Assembly (NCBI GenBank): GCA_016936215.1 | Contig: JAFGPL010000047.1 | Coordinates: forward strand, 1 to 57,152 | Source: Bacteroidales bacterium | Lineage (GTDB): Bacteria; Bacteroidota; Bacteroidia; Bacteroidales; UBA10428 | Direction of reading: 5' to 3' | Length of the DNA stretch: 57,152 nucleotides | Shown: positions 34,966-42,566 of the stretch, piece after piece | Numbering within the stretch: position 1 is the stretch's first letter | How the letters are laid out: each line of letters opens with the position of its first letter | Translations under genes and position numbers: made by a program | Notes under the pieces: generated by a model | The model's database searches: none | What the model was told of the DNA's origin: nothing | What the model saw: the letters and a program-made list of their open reading frames with translations, nothing else

Positions 34966-37155
34966 CTATCTTGTAAACAAGAGTTCACGATATTTGGGCA
35001 GGGGCCATATTTCATCATCAACAACGAGTTCGAGTTTGTCAATATGGTACCTGAGATCATCCAGGTAAGGTACAATGGTCTTGGAGTAAGCCAGGGCTTT
35101 TTCATGTTCATCTTCAATCTTATTTGCAACTTTCCTGGCTTCAATCATTTCTGCCGTTTTTGCTTTGATGTATTTAACATGCTCTGCAATGTTTTTAATC
35201 AGTTCAAGCCTGCCTGAAGCCATTTCCCTGAACTCTTTTTCTGTGAATATTTCTTTCAGGCCTTTTACATTTTCAATGAGCATTGTCTGGTACTTCACTG
35301 CAGTAGGTACAATATGATTAATGGCAAGGTCTCCCAGTACACGTGACTCTATCTGAATCTTCTTTGTATAGATATCAAGCCTTACATGGTTACGTGCTTC
35401 AATTTCCCTTTCAGTAAGCACCCCGAGGTTTACAAAGAGTTTTTTCGATTTATCGGTAAGGTAAGCATCATATGCTTCAACAGGATTGGCAACGTTGGTC
35501 AATCCGCGTTTAATGGCATCTTTCTTCCAGTCGTCACTGTAATTGTTGCCTTCGAACCTGATTTTCTTTGAATCGGTGATATACTTCCTCAATACCTGGA
35601 AAATCGCTTCATCTTTTTTCACTCCTTTGTTAATCAGTTTGTAAACATCCTTTTTAAATTCAATAAGCTGCTCGGCAACAGCGGTGTTTAAGGTTGTCAT
35701 GGCAGAGGCACAGTTTGCAGAAGAGCCAACTGCCCTGAATTCGAATTTATTACCGGTGAAGGCAAAGGGCGAAGTCCTGTTCCGGTCGGTATTGTCGAGC
35801 AGAATCTTAGGTACCTTGATGATATTCAGTTTCAATTCGGTTTTTTCATCCGGAGTCATTTTTTTGGTAGTCACGGTTTTCTCGAGCTGATCAAGCATTC
35901 TGGTAAGCTGACTGCCAATAAAAGCAGATATAATGGCAGGTGGTGCTTCGTTGGCGCCAAGCCTGTGTGAATTTCCTGCAGAAGCAATACTGGCCCTCAA
36001 CAGGTCTGCATGGTTGTTAACAGCCTTAATGGTATTAACCAGGAATGTTAAAAACTGCAGGTTGGTCTTGGGATTTTTACCTGGGCCCAGCAGGTTTACG
36101 CCAGTGTTGGTCATCATTGACCAGTTGTTGTGCTTGCCCGATCCGTTGATATCCTTGAAAGGTTTTTCGTGGAAGAGGACCATAAAATTATGGTGTTTTG
36201 CAACCTTTCTCATAATGTCCATAAGCAGAATGTTATGGTCTACCGCGAGGTTACACTCCTCAAAAATGGGGGCGCACTCGTACTGGTTTGGCGCTACCTC
36301 GTTATGCTTGGTTTTTACAGGGATGCCAAGTTTGTAGCACTCGGTTTCAAATTCGCGCATAAAGTTCGATACACGCTCGGGTATTGATGCAAAATACTGG
36401 TCTTCAAGCTGCTGGTCTTTTGATGATGCATGGCCCATCAGGGTGCGTTCGGTCAGCATCAGGTCTGGACGGGCATTGTACAAAGCTGTGTCAATTAAGA
36501 AATACTCCTGCTCCCAGCCCAGGGTTGCGATTACTTTTGATACGTCTTTGTCAAAATACTGGCAGACATCCACGGCTGCTTTGTCAAGCACATTTAATGC
36601 CTTCAGGAGTGGGGTTTTATGGTCTAATGCCTCACCGGTATACGAAACAAAAATGGTAGGGATACTTAACGTTTTACCAACAATAAAAGCGGGTGAAGAA
36701 GGGTCCCATGCTGTATAACCTCTTGCCTCAAAGGTATTTCTTATACCACCGCTCGGAAAGCTTGATGCATCGGGTTCCTGCTGTACCAGTAATTTGCCCG
36801 AAAAGTTTTCAAGTACTGTGCCGTCGGCATTCAGATCAATAAAAGCATCATGCTTTTCTGCGGTTCCTTCAGTCAGGGGCTGGAACCAGTGTGTATAATG
36901 GGTAGCCCCGTTCTCAATTGCCCAGGCCTTCATTCCGGTTGCCACCTGGTCGGCAATTTTCCGGTCTATCCTTGTACCCTTTTCAATGGCTTCCATTACC
37001 TGTTCGAATGCTTCGCCTGTCAGGTACTTTTCCATTTTGAACTTATCAAATACATTTACTCCAAAATAATCTGAAGTCAATAAACTGGGAGGTTCAAACG
37101 CTACCGGTTTCCTTCCATACACTTCTCTGAGTGCATTAAATCTTATTACTGCCAT
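34966..37155 (-). CDS. glnN: Type III glutamine synthetase
   Basis: This 729-residue enzyme makes glutamine from glutamate, ammonia and ATP in the cytosol. It is the large GSIII form, nearly twice the 450-470 residues of GSI and typical of Bacteroidota. Family signatures include NEVAPNQYECAPIFEE (near 288) and HEKPFKDINGSGKHNNWSM (near 338; read as FKDINGSGKHNNWS). The N-terminal region up to about 220 and the C-terminal alpha-helical domain (about 580-729, EKALAYSKTIVPYLDDLRYHID) are both present. It is a single-gene unit with its own terminator and a long AT-rich upstream region. Confidence 0.97.
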   Translation of the reverse strand: MAVIRFNALREVYGRKPVAFEPPSLLTSDYFGVNVFDKFKMEKYLTGEAFEQVMEAIEKGTRIDRKIADQVATGMKAWAIENGATHYTHWFQPLTEGTAEKHDAFIDLNADGTVLENFSGKLLVQQEPDASSFPSGGIRNTFEARGYTAWDPSSPAFIVGKTLSIPTIFVSYTGEALDHKTPLLKALNVLDKAAVDVCQYFDKDVSKVIATLGWEQEYFLIDTALYNARPDLMLTERTLMGHASSKDQQLEDQYFASIPERVSNFMREFETECYKLGIPVKTKHNEVAPNQYECAPIFEECNLAVDHNILLMDIMRKVAKHHNFMVLFHEKPFKDINGSGKHNNWSMMTNTGVNLLGPGKNPKTNLQFLTFLVNTIKAVNNHADLLRASIASAGNSHRLGANEAPPAIISAFIGSQLTRMLDQLEKTVTTKKMTPDEKTELKLNIIKVPKILLDNTDRNRTSPFAFTGNKFEFRAVGSSANCASAMTTLNTAVAEQLIEFKKDVYKLINKGVKKDEAIFQVLRKYITDSKKIRFEGNNYSDDWKKDAIKRGLTNVANPVEAYDAYLTDKSKKLFVNLGVLTEREIEARNHVRLDIYTKKIQIESRVLGDLAINHIVPTAVKYQTMLIENVKGLKEIFTEKEFREMASGRLELIKNIAEHVKYIKAKTAEMIEARKVANKIEDEHEKALAYSKTIVPYLDDLRYHIDKLELVVDDEIWPLPKYRELLFTR

Positions 37156-37516
37156 ATTTTAAATTATTAATTGATGAATTTTGGAACAAATATATATATT
37201 ATTTTGATATACCTATAATAAAATGGAACAAAAAATTTAAATCAATTAAAAATATTACATTAATGATGAAAAAATAGGGGTATTAAATAAAAATATTGCA
37301 ATAAATGGCCTAATTGAAGAATTGTATAATTTTTATAAATAATTGGAAATTGTAATAAAATATTGCTTTTATATTGTAAAATGATATTTATAATAATGTA
37401 TTTGTTAAAAAAATGTAAATAAAAGTCGGATCAGGGTTTGATTTCACTCAAAATAAATATTCTGAACCAAACCGTGATTTTTGTTTGCGGGAAATATATT
37501 ATGCAGATAGCAGTAT
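37156..37516. other. AT-rich intergenic region upstream of glnN (361 nt)
   Basis: No gene is seen. The minus-strand sequence TATATTTG (37194-37187) fits a -7 element 32 nt before the glnN ATG. GGAACAAA occurs twice, at 37183-37190 and 37225-37232, 42 bp apart, about four helical turns. The rest is AT-rich, and no clear terminator for the M20 gene, which ends at 37517 reading toward it, is found. Confidence 0.6.
37187..37194 (-). promoter_or_regulatory. Candidate -7 element for glnN
   Basis: On the minus strand TATATTTG matches TAnnTTTG and would give a leader of about 25 nt. No -33 element is seen at 17-23 nt. Confidence 0.35.
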
Positions 37517-38887
37517 TCAGGAGTTTACACCGGCAAAGTAATGATAAAACCAGGTAATGGTCTCTATTCCCTTGTGAAGATATTCAATACGGAAATTTTC
37601 ATTCGGGGAATGAATGGCATCCGACTCGAGCCCGAAGCCCATAAGAACTGATTTTACCCCCAGGATGGATTCAAAATCTGAAATTATCGGAATACTACCC
37701 CCGCTTCTGATGGGGATCGGTTTTTTTCCGAATGTTTTTTCATAGGCCAGGCTTGCAGAAACGAATCCTTTCGATTCGATAGGTGAAACATAAGCTTTGC
37801 CGCCATGAAGATATTTAACATCTACTTTAATACCAGCGGGGGCTGTATTTTTGATATGTTTTTCAAAAAGCGCCGCTATTTTATCGGGGTCCTGATCAGG
37901 AACCAGCCGTATAGTGATTTTTGCAAATGCTTTCGAGGGGATTATTGTTTTAGTGCCTTCTCCAGAATATCCGCCCCATATTCCATTCACATCAAGCGCC
38001 GGCCTCATGCCAATTCTTTCTAGTACGGTAAAACCGGTCTCGCCGTATACATCGGGGATTTTGATACTTTTTTTGAACTTTTCAATATGAAAAGGGGCTT
38101 TTTTCAGCTCCTCCCGTTCAATATCAGAAATGATTTCGACATCGTCATAAAACCCGGGTATGGTAATTTTTTGCTGATGGTCGGTTAATCCTGCTATTAT
38201 TTTTGACAATGCATTTACAGGGTTCATCACCGCGCCACCGTAATGACCCGAGTGCAAATCGCGGTCGGGCCCGGTAACTTCCACTTCGAAACTGCAGATA
38301 CCCCTTAACCCGTTGGTGATGGAGGGGGTATCTTCGGTGGCCATGGTTGTGTCAGAAACGATGATGATATCCGATGCGAGCAGCTCTCTGTTTTTAGTGC
38401 AGAAATCTTTTAACCCGGCAGAGCCGACTTCTTCTTCACCCTCTATCATGAATTTAACATTGCAATTCAGTTTTTTTGATTTCGCAAGGTATTCAAAGGC
38501 TTTAATATGCATAAACATCTGCCCTTTGTCGTCGTTGGCGCCACGTGCATATATCCTGTTGTCCCTTATTTCAGGCTCAAACGGCGGGGATGTCCATAAA
38601 TCAAGCGGGTCGGCCGGCATTACATCGTAATGGCCATAAACCAGCACGGTCGGTTTGGTTTTATCTGTTATTTTTTCACCGTAAACCACGGGATTGCCCG
38701 GGGTTTCATAAACCTGTGAATGATCAACCCCTGCTTTTAAAAGCAATTCTGAAATATAACCGGCTGCTATTTTCATAAAAGGTTTGTTTTCAGGCCTTGG
38801 GCTTACCGAAGGGATCCTGATCAGTCCAAAGAGTTCGTCAAGAAAACGTGACTGGTTTTCTGCAATGTATGTTTTGATATCTGTCAT
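37517..38887 (-). CDS. M20-family dipeptidase
   Basis: This 456-residue metallopeptidase belongs to the M20 clan and resembles cytosolic dipeptidases of the PepV/CNDP type. The dizinc ligands are visible: His in YGHYDVMPAD, Asp in ARGANDDKGQ, Glu in EGEEEVGSAG, Asp in IIVSDTTMA and the last His in SDAIHSPNENF. The lid domain lies between about 195 and 350. It should split dipeptides or short peptides in the cytosol. It stands alone on the minus strand, 80 nt after DUF3109, which makes it its probable follower. Confidence 0.93.
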   Translation of the reverse strand: MTDIKTYIAENQSRFLDELFGLIRIPSVSPRPENKPFMKIAAGYISELLLKAGVDHSQVYETPGNPVVYGEKITDKTKPTVLVYGHYDVMPADPLDLWTSPPFEPEIRDNRIYARGANDDKGQMFMHIKAFEYLAKSKKLNCNVKFMIEGEEEVGSAGLKDFCTKNRELLASDIIIVSDTTMATEDTPSITNGLRGICSFEVEVTGPDRDLHSGHYGGAVMNPVNALSKIIAGLTDHQQKITIPGFYDDVEIISDIEREELKKAPFHIEKFKKSIKIPDVYGETGFTVLERIGMRPALDVNGIWGGYSGEGTKTIIPSKAFAKITIRLVPDQDPDKIAALFEKHIKNTAPAGIKVDVKYLHGGKAYVSPIESKGFVSASLAYEKTFGKKPIPIRSGGSIPIISDFESILGVKSVLMGFGLESDAIHSPNENFRIEYLHKGIETITWFYHYFAGVNS

Positions 38888-38967
38888 TTTATCAGGGATT
38901 GATATCTGTTAATATTTCAGTTACAAAAATTAGTTCAATCCGGACAATATTTATATGAAAAAAATCA

Positions 38968-39552
38968 TCAGGCCGATTTTTCTTTCTCTTTCAGGTATTC
39001 TTTGGCAATAAGTTCAAGCTCTTTGTACCAGGCTTCACCGAACCTTCTTATCAATGCTTCGGCGACAAATTCGTACACCCTGGTTTTTTTTCGGATTCCA
39101 AGCAAAATGGCAGGTTTGCAGATATCCCACCGGTCGTAATTTACGGCATCAAAGTCTTTATATTTCCTGACCCGTATGGGATAAAGGTGGCAAGAAACAG
39201 GTTTCCTGAACGAAATTTTGCCTTCAAGAAATGCTTTCTCAATGCCGCACCGTGCTATACCGTTTTCATATATGGTATAGGCACACTCTTTTCCATGGTT
39301 CAGTTGCGTTACCGGCTCACCGTCGGCATCGGTATAATAAACACCTTTTTTTTCAATTTCTTTGATGCACTCGGGTCTGAGGTACTCTTTCACAATACCA
39401 AAGATTTCTTTAAGCTTTTCTACCTCTTCGGGCAGCAACGGGGCGCCTGCCGCACCCTGAACACAACATGCCCCTTTACACTTATCGAGGTTGCAGGTGA
39501 AATATTCTTCAATAACATCAAGGCTGATGAGGGTCCTGTTAATCTTAAACAT
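38968..39552 (-). CDS. DUF3109 cysteine-rich protein
   Basis: This protein of 194 residues has the DUF3109 cysteine pattern: TCNLDKCKGACCVQG near the N-terminus, then KECAYTIYENGIARCGIEKAF, PVSCHLYPIRV and RWDICKPA. It probably binds a metal ion or an Fe-S cluster, and its job is unknown. The ATG at 39552 was chosen because the family begins MFKINRTLIS; an upstream in-frame ATG/TTG reaches into the NUDIX promoter. It is divergent from the NUDIX gene with 58 nt between starts. Confidence 0.88.
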   Translation of the reverse strand: MFKINRTLISLDVIEEYFTCNLDKCKGACCVQGAAGAPLLPEEVEKLKEIFGIVKEYLRPECIKEIEKKGVYYTDADGEPVTQLNHGKECAYTIYENGIARCGIEKAFLEGKISFRKPVSCHLYPIRVRKYKDFDAVNYDRWDICKPAILLGIRKKTRVYEFVAEALIRRFGEAWYKELELIAKEYLKEKEKSA

Positions 39553-39564
39553 GGTGATGAAATT

Positions 39565-39573
39565 TGTGGATAA
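39565..39573. promoter_or_regulatory. DnaA-box-like 9-mer between DUF3109 and NUDIX genes
   Basis: TGTGGATAA is the reverse complement of the DnaA consensus TTATCCACA. It is a single copy in the 58-nt divergent spacer, so it is not an origin, but DnaA could act there as a regulator. It may also be chance. Confidence 0.25.
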
Positions 39574-39610
39574 AATTAGTTTAATTTGTAGAACATTAAA
39601 ATTTAAAACC

Positions 39611-40024
39611 ATGCCAAAAGCAACAGTGGGAGGAATTATTTACCGGCAAAACGGAGAAAAGACAGAAGTTTTGCTTACCAAAAGAAATGTAAATCCATTT
39701 AAGGGATACTGGTGCATCCCGGGTGGTCATATCGAACAATTTGAGGATACCGTAAAGGCCGTGATAAGGGAAGTGAAGGAGGAAACCAACCTTGATTTCA
39801 AACCTTATTATTTATGCTATCTCGATGAGATATTCCCGGAGATCAGCCTGCACAATATCGTGCAGATTTTTTATGGTGAAGCTACCAATGTTCCACGTGC
39901 AGAACCCGGTGAAGTTTCTGATATCGGGTGGTTTGATATTGAAGAAGCTATGAAGATGAACCTGGCTTTCAGGCATGGCGAAGCTTTGAGGATATTTGTG
40001 GAGGAGACTGATATGTTCAGATAA
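39611..40024 (+). CDS. NUDIX hydrolase
   Basis: This 137-residue hydrolase cleaves nucleoside diphosphates linked to another moiety, such as oxidised nucleotides or ADP-ribose; the exact substrate cannot be read off. The NUDIX box is near perfect: GHIEQFEDTVKAVIREVKEE, with Asn in place of the last Gly. The ATG at 39611 begins MPKATVGGIIYRQNGE, the usual first strand; longer in-frame starts would overlap the DUF3109 gene. It ends in a hairpin terminator at 40037. Confidence 0.92.
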   Translation: MPKATVGGIIYRQNGEKTEVLLTKRNVNPFKGYWCIPGGHIEQFEDTVKAVIREVKEETNLDFKPYYLCYLDEIFPEISLHNIVQIFYGEATNVPRAEPGEVSDIGWFDIEEAMKMNLAFRHGEALRIFVEETDMFR

Positions 40025-40036
40025 ATCCCAAAATAA

Positions 40037-40073
40037 AAAAATCCCCTTTTCATTGCGCAAAAAGGGGATTTTT
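40037..40073. terminator. Bidirectional terminator between NUDIX gene and tRNA-Cys
   Basis: A 14-bp perfect stem, AAAAATCCCCTTTT/AAAAGGGGATTTTT (40037-40050 and 40060-40073), has a 9-nt loop. T tracts occur on both sides, so it can stop the NUDIX transcript on the plus strand and the tRNA-Cys transcript on the minus strand, where it begins 3 nt after the tRNA. Confidence 0.85.
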
Positions 40074-40076
40074 CAG

Positions 40077-40147
40077 AGGTCGGTGGCGGAGTCGAACCGC
40101 CGTACACGGTTTTGCAGACCGCTACCTAGCCACTCGGTCAACCGACC
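40077..40147 (-). tRNA. tRNA-Cys (anticodon GCA)
   Basis: The minus strand folds as a 71-nt tRNA. The acceptor stem GGTCGGT/ACCGACC is perfect, with U73 as discriminator, which is the cysteine identity base. The anticodon stem GCGGT/ACCGT carries the loop CTGCAAA with anticodon GCA, and the T arm is GGCGG/CCGCC around TTCGACT. CCA is not encoded. A TACCTTTG -7 element lies just upstream and a strong terminator just downstream. Confidence 0.96.
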
Positions 40148-40169
40148 ATTTTTTTTATCAAACGGATTG

Positions 40170-40177
40170 CAAAGGTA
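40170..40177 (-). promoter_or_regulatory. Promoter -7 element of tRNA-Cys
   Basis: On the minus strand TACCTTTG followed by C matches TAnnTTTG. Initiation about 7 nt on would leave a leader of roughly 15 nt before the tRNA. A -33 partner is not visible. Confidence 0.5.
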
Positions 40178-40203
40178 AAAAAATATTCCGGATTTTATAA
40201 ATC

Positions 40204-40377
40204 CTATTCGGCATATTTTCCCAGACAATCGGGGCACAGGCAATCATGGTATGTTTCAAGTATCTCAAGCATCTCTTTTTTGTGAATATTCAAATGTTCA
40301 CACCAGCAATCATGATCACCGAAACAGGTGAATTTTTTTCCGCACCGGGGACAGGTTTTTATGGTTCCTTTGCTCAT
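40204..40377 (-). CDS. Cysteine-rich CWC-family small protein
   Basis: This 57-residue protein (MSKGTIKTCPRCGKKFTC...) carries eight cysteines: CPRC, FTC, HDCWC, HDCLCPDC. The CWC core (CWC at residues 24-26) fits the Cys_rich_CWC family of presumed zinc-binding proteins with no known role. It is too short for usual gene-length cut-offs but has a good start, a stop codon TAG and a tight position: its start lies 1 nt after the folB stop codon on the same strand, so it is co-transcribed with folB. tRNA-Cys follows 56 nt later. Confidence 0.82.
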   Translation of the reverse strand: MSKGTIKTCPRCGKKFTCFGDHDCWCEHLNIHKKEMLEILETYHDCLCPDCLGKYAE

Positions 40378-40378
40378 T

Positions 40379-40729
40379 TCAGCGCGATAAAGTTACACTT
40401 ACACATCTTATTTGTCCACCCATGGGAGGATTCACTTTTGAGATTTTTACTGTGGCAGAATTAATTATGCCAAACCTTTCGTAAAGCGCATCGAGAATTC
40501 GTGATGCCAGGTTTTCAAGTAACCGCGACTTTTTCATCATTACCTGCTTTACAATGTTGTAAGCTTCCTGGTAATTGAGCGCATCTTCGAGATTGTCTGA
40601 TTTGGCAGCTTTTTCCAAACCGGTATCAATGGTCAGGTTCACGATGAATTTATTACCGGTTATCTGTTCTTCATGGTAATGCCCGTGATAGGCAAAAAAT
40701 TCCATGTCTTCCAGTTGTATCAATCCCAT
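40379..40729 (-). CDS. folB: Dihydroneopterin aldolase
   Basis: This 116-residue enzyme splits dihydroneopterin to hydroxymethyl-dihydropterin in folate synthesis. It begins MGLIQLEDMEFFAYHGHYHEEQ, typical of FolB with Tyr and His in AYHGHYHEE, and shows the Glu of DALNYQEAY, the catalytic Lys in KISKVNPPMGGQ and a matching C-terminus. The ATG at 40729 is preferred over an upstream ATG that adds a hydrophobic stretch of 16 residues. It is followed after 1 nt by the CWC gene. Confidence 0.92.
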   Translation of the reverse strand: MGLIQLEDMEFFAYHGHYHEEQITGNKFIVNLTIDTGLEKAAKSDNLEDALNYQEAYNIVKQVMMKKSRLLENLASRILDALYERFGIINSATVKISKVNPPMGGQIRCVSVTLSR

Positions 40730-40810
40730 TGTGATTATTATAATATATGGTGTAAAGTTCAAAAAAAACCAACACATAAAAAACTATTTCTATGAATCGC
40801 CAATAATCTT

Positions 40811-40818
40811 TACTTTTG
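40811..40818 (+). promoter_or_regulatory. Candidate -7 element for the GT-C gene
   Basis: TACTTTTG followed by C matches TAnnTTTG, 62 nt before the ATG at 40881, in the divergent spacer with folB. No -33 element is clear. Confidence 0.45.
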
Positions 40819-40880
40819 CCGGTACAATATTCACTTAATCTGGTGTATTTTATGCCATTGGTTTTATAAATAAAAATGAA

Positions 40881-42464
40881 ATGACAGGAAAAATTAGAAA
40901 GCAATTATTGTTTCTTTGGAATGAAAAACCGCTTACCCTTTTACTTCTGATTGCTATATTGTTAAGGTTGGTTTCGGTCGTATTTTCAAAAGGATATGAT
41001 ATGCACGACGACCACTACCTGATAATCGAAGCGCCGCAGTCGTGGGTTGATGGAAAAGACTATAACAACTGGCTACCCTGGAACCAGGACAATCCCGAAC
41101 CCACAGGGCACAGCTTTTTCTATATAGGGTTTCATTTTTTGTTTTTTTACCTGCTTAAATTTATCGGTATTACCGACCCCCAGGTTAAAATGTTCCTGGT
41201 AAGGTTTATCCATGCCTTGTTTTCGCTGTTGATTGTTACGCTTGGTTACAGGATAACAGAAAAATTTTCAGGTAAGAAACATGCACGGTTAGCCGGCCTG
41301 TTGCTTGCGGCATATTGGTTTATGCCATTTTTCAGTGTGCGCAACCTGGTCGAAATTGTCTGCATTCCCTTTTTAATGATGGGCTTTTGGATGATCTTTA
41401 ACGCTGATAAAAAAAAGAATCCGCTATGGTGGATTTTCTTATCTGGATTTGTTGCAGGCATGGCATTTTCCGTACGCTATCAGACTTCTGTGTTCCTTGC
41501 CGGGATGGCCCTTGCATTGTTGTTAAAAAAACAGGTAAAACCCGCTTTTGCTTTCGGTTTCGGGGTGGTTGCTTCGGTATTCCTATTTCAGGGGGTGATT
41601 GACTTTTTTATCTGGGGTTATCCTTTTGCAGAATTCATTGCCTATTCCGAATACAATATCGGCCACCAGCACGATTTTATTACCGGAGGCTGGTTCAATT
41701 ACCTGGGCGTAATTGGCGGTATGCTTATTCCCCCTTTCAGCCTGCTGCTTTTTTTCGGGTTTCTAAGAACATGGAAAAAACAATTACTTATTTTTTTACC
41801 GGTGATGATTTTCCTGGTATTGCATTCTTTATATCCCAATAAGCAGGAGCGGTTTATATTCCCGATTCTTCCGTTTATCATTATGCTTGGTGTCGCAGGA
41901 TGGTATGATTTTTTTGAGAAATCAAAATTCTGGCAACAAAACCTGTTATTCCATCGAATTATCGTAATCCTGTTCTGGTTTTTGAATTTAGCGGCTTTGT
42001 TGCTTTATACCCCTTCTTATGCAAAAAAGGCGAGGGTCGAAACCATGTCGTTTTTATCTGCATATAAAAATATTTCATTTATCCTTATTGATGATTCAAA
42101 CAGGCGCAACACCACCATGCTGCCGCGGTTTTATCTTAACCAGTGGCCTGCTTTTTATGAATATTCAAAACCTGCAGATGGTGATACTGCTTGTATTATT
42201 TCCACTTCGACAGATGATCAGTTTATTAAATTGAATTCACCTGCCTGCCTTGGGGAGATTGAACCTGAAATGCTTCCGGATTTTGTGGTATTTGTTGACA
42301 GCGTTAACTTAAACCAAAGGATAAGCGTTATAAAGGAATTTCTGCCGGGCCTCAGTTTTTTAACCGTCATTGAGCCCGGTTTCAGGGACAGGCTCCTTTA
42401 TACCGTGAACAAAGTAAATTACAATGTGCCAATATATATTTATGAAACCGGGCACCATAAATAA
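40881..42464 (+). CDS. Multi-spanning GT-C glycosyltransferase
   Basis: This 527-residue inner-membrane protein has about 10-12 transmembrane helices. It shows a GT-C-like first loop with the acidic motif MHDDHYLI and a later loop with YPNKQERFIFPILP (about 317-330), which resembles the HKExRF(I/L)xP motif of Alg9/GPI-type mannosyltransferases (GT22) and of the GT39-like family. It probably moves a sugar from a polyprenyl-phosphate donor to a lipid or protein acceptor on the periplasmic face. The C-terminal 150 residues form a soluble domain. Donor and acceptor are unknown. Confidence 0.75.
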   Translation: MTGKIRKQLLFLWNEKPLTLLLLIAILLRLVSVVFSKGYDMHDDHYLIIEAPQSWVDGKDYNNWLPWNQDNPEPTGHSFFYIGFHFLFFYLLKFIGITDPQVKMFLVRFIHALFSLLIVTLGYRITEKFSGKKHARLAGLLLAAYWFMPFFSVRNLVEIVCIPFLMMGFWMIFNADKKKNPLWWIFLSGFVAGMAFSVRYQTSVFLAGMALALLLKKQVKPAFAFGFGVVASVFLFQGVIDFFIWGYPFAEFIAYSEYNIGHQHDFITGGWFNYLGVIGGMLIPPFSLLLFFGFLRTWKKQLLIFLPVMIFLVLHSLYPNKQERFIFPILPFIIMLGVAGWYDFFEKSKFWQQNLLFHRIIVILFWFLNLAALLLYTPSYAKKARVETMSFLSAYKNISFILIDDSNRRNTTMLPRFYLNQWPAFYEYSKPADGDTACIISTSTDDQFIKLNSPACLGEIEPEMLPDFVVFVDSVNLNQRISVIKEFLPGLSFLTVIEPGFRDRLLYTVNKVNYNVPIYIYETGHHK

Positions 42465-42566
42465 ACCATTAATCTAAACTGAAATAGCGGTAAAGTTTTT
42501 AATTTCGCAGTCGGATTTGCAAAAAGATAACATATTTTTAAATAAATCGCTTGAAAGGAATTGATC

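Noticed and set aside
37156-37516. Replication origin or attachment site in the AT-rich spacer
   Set aside because: No cluster of DnaA boxes, no tRNA or integrase gene and no duplicated ends are seen.
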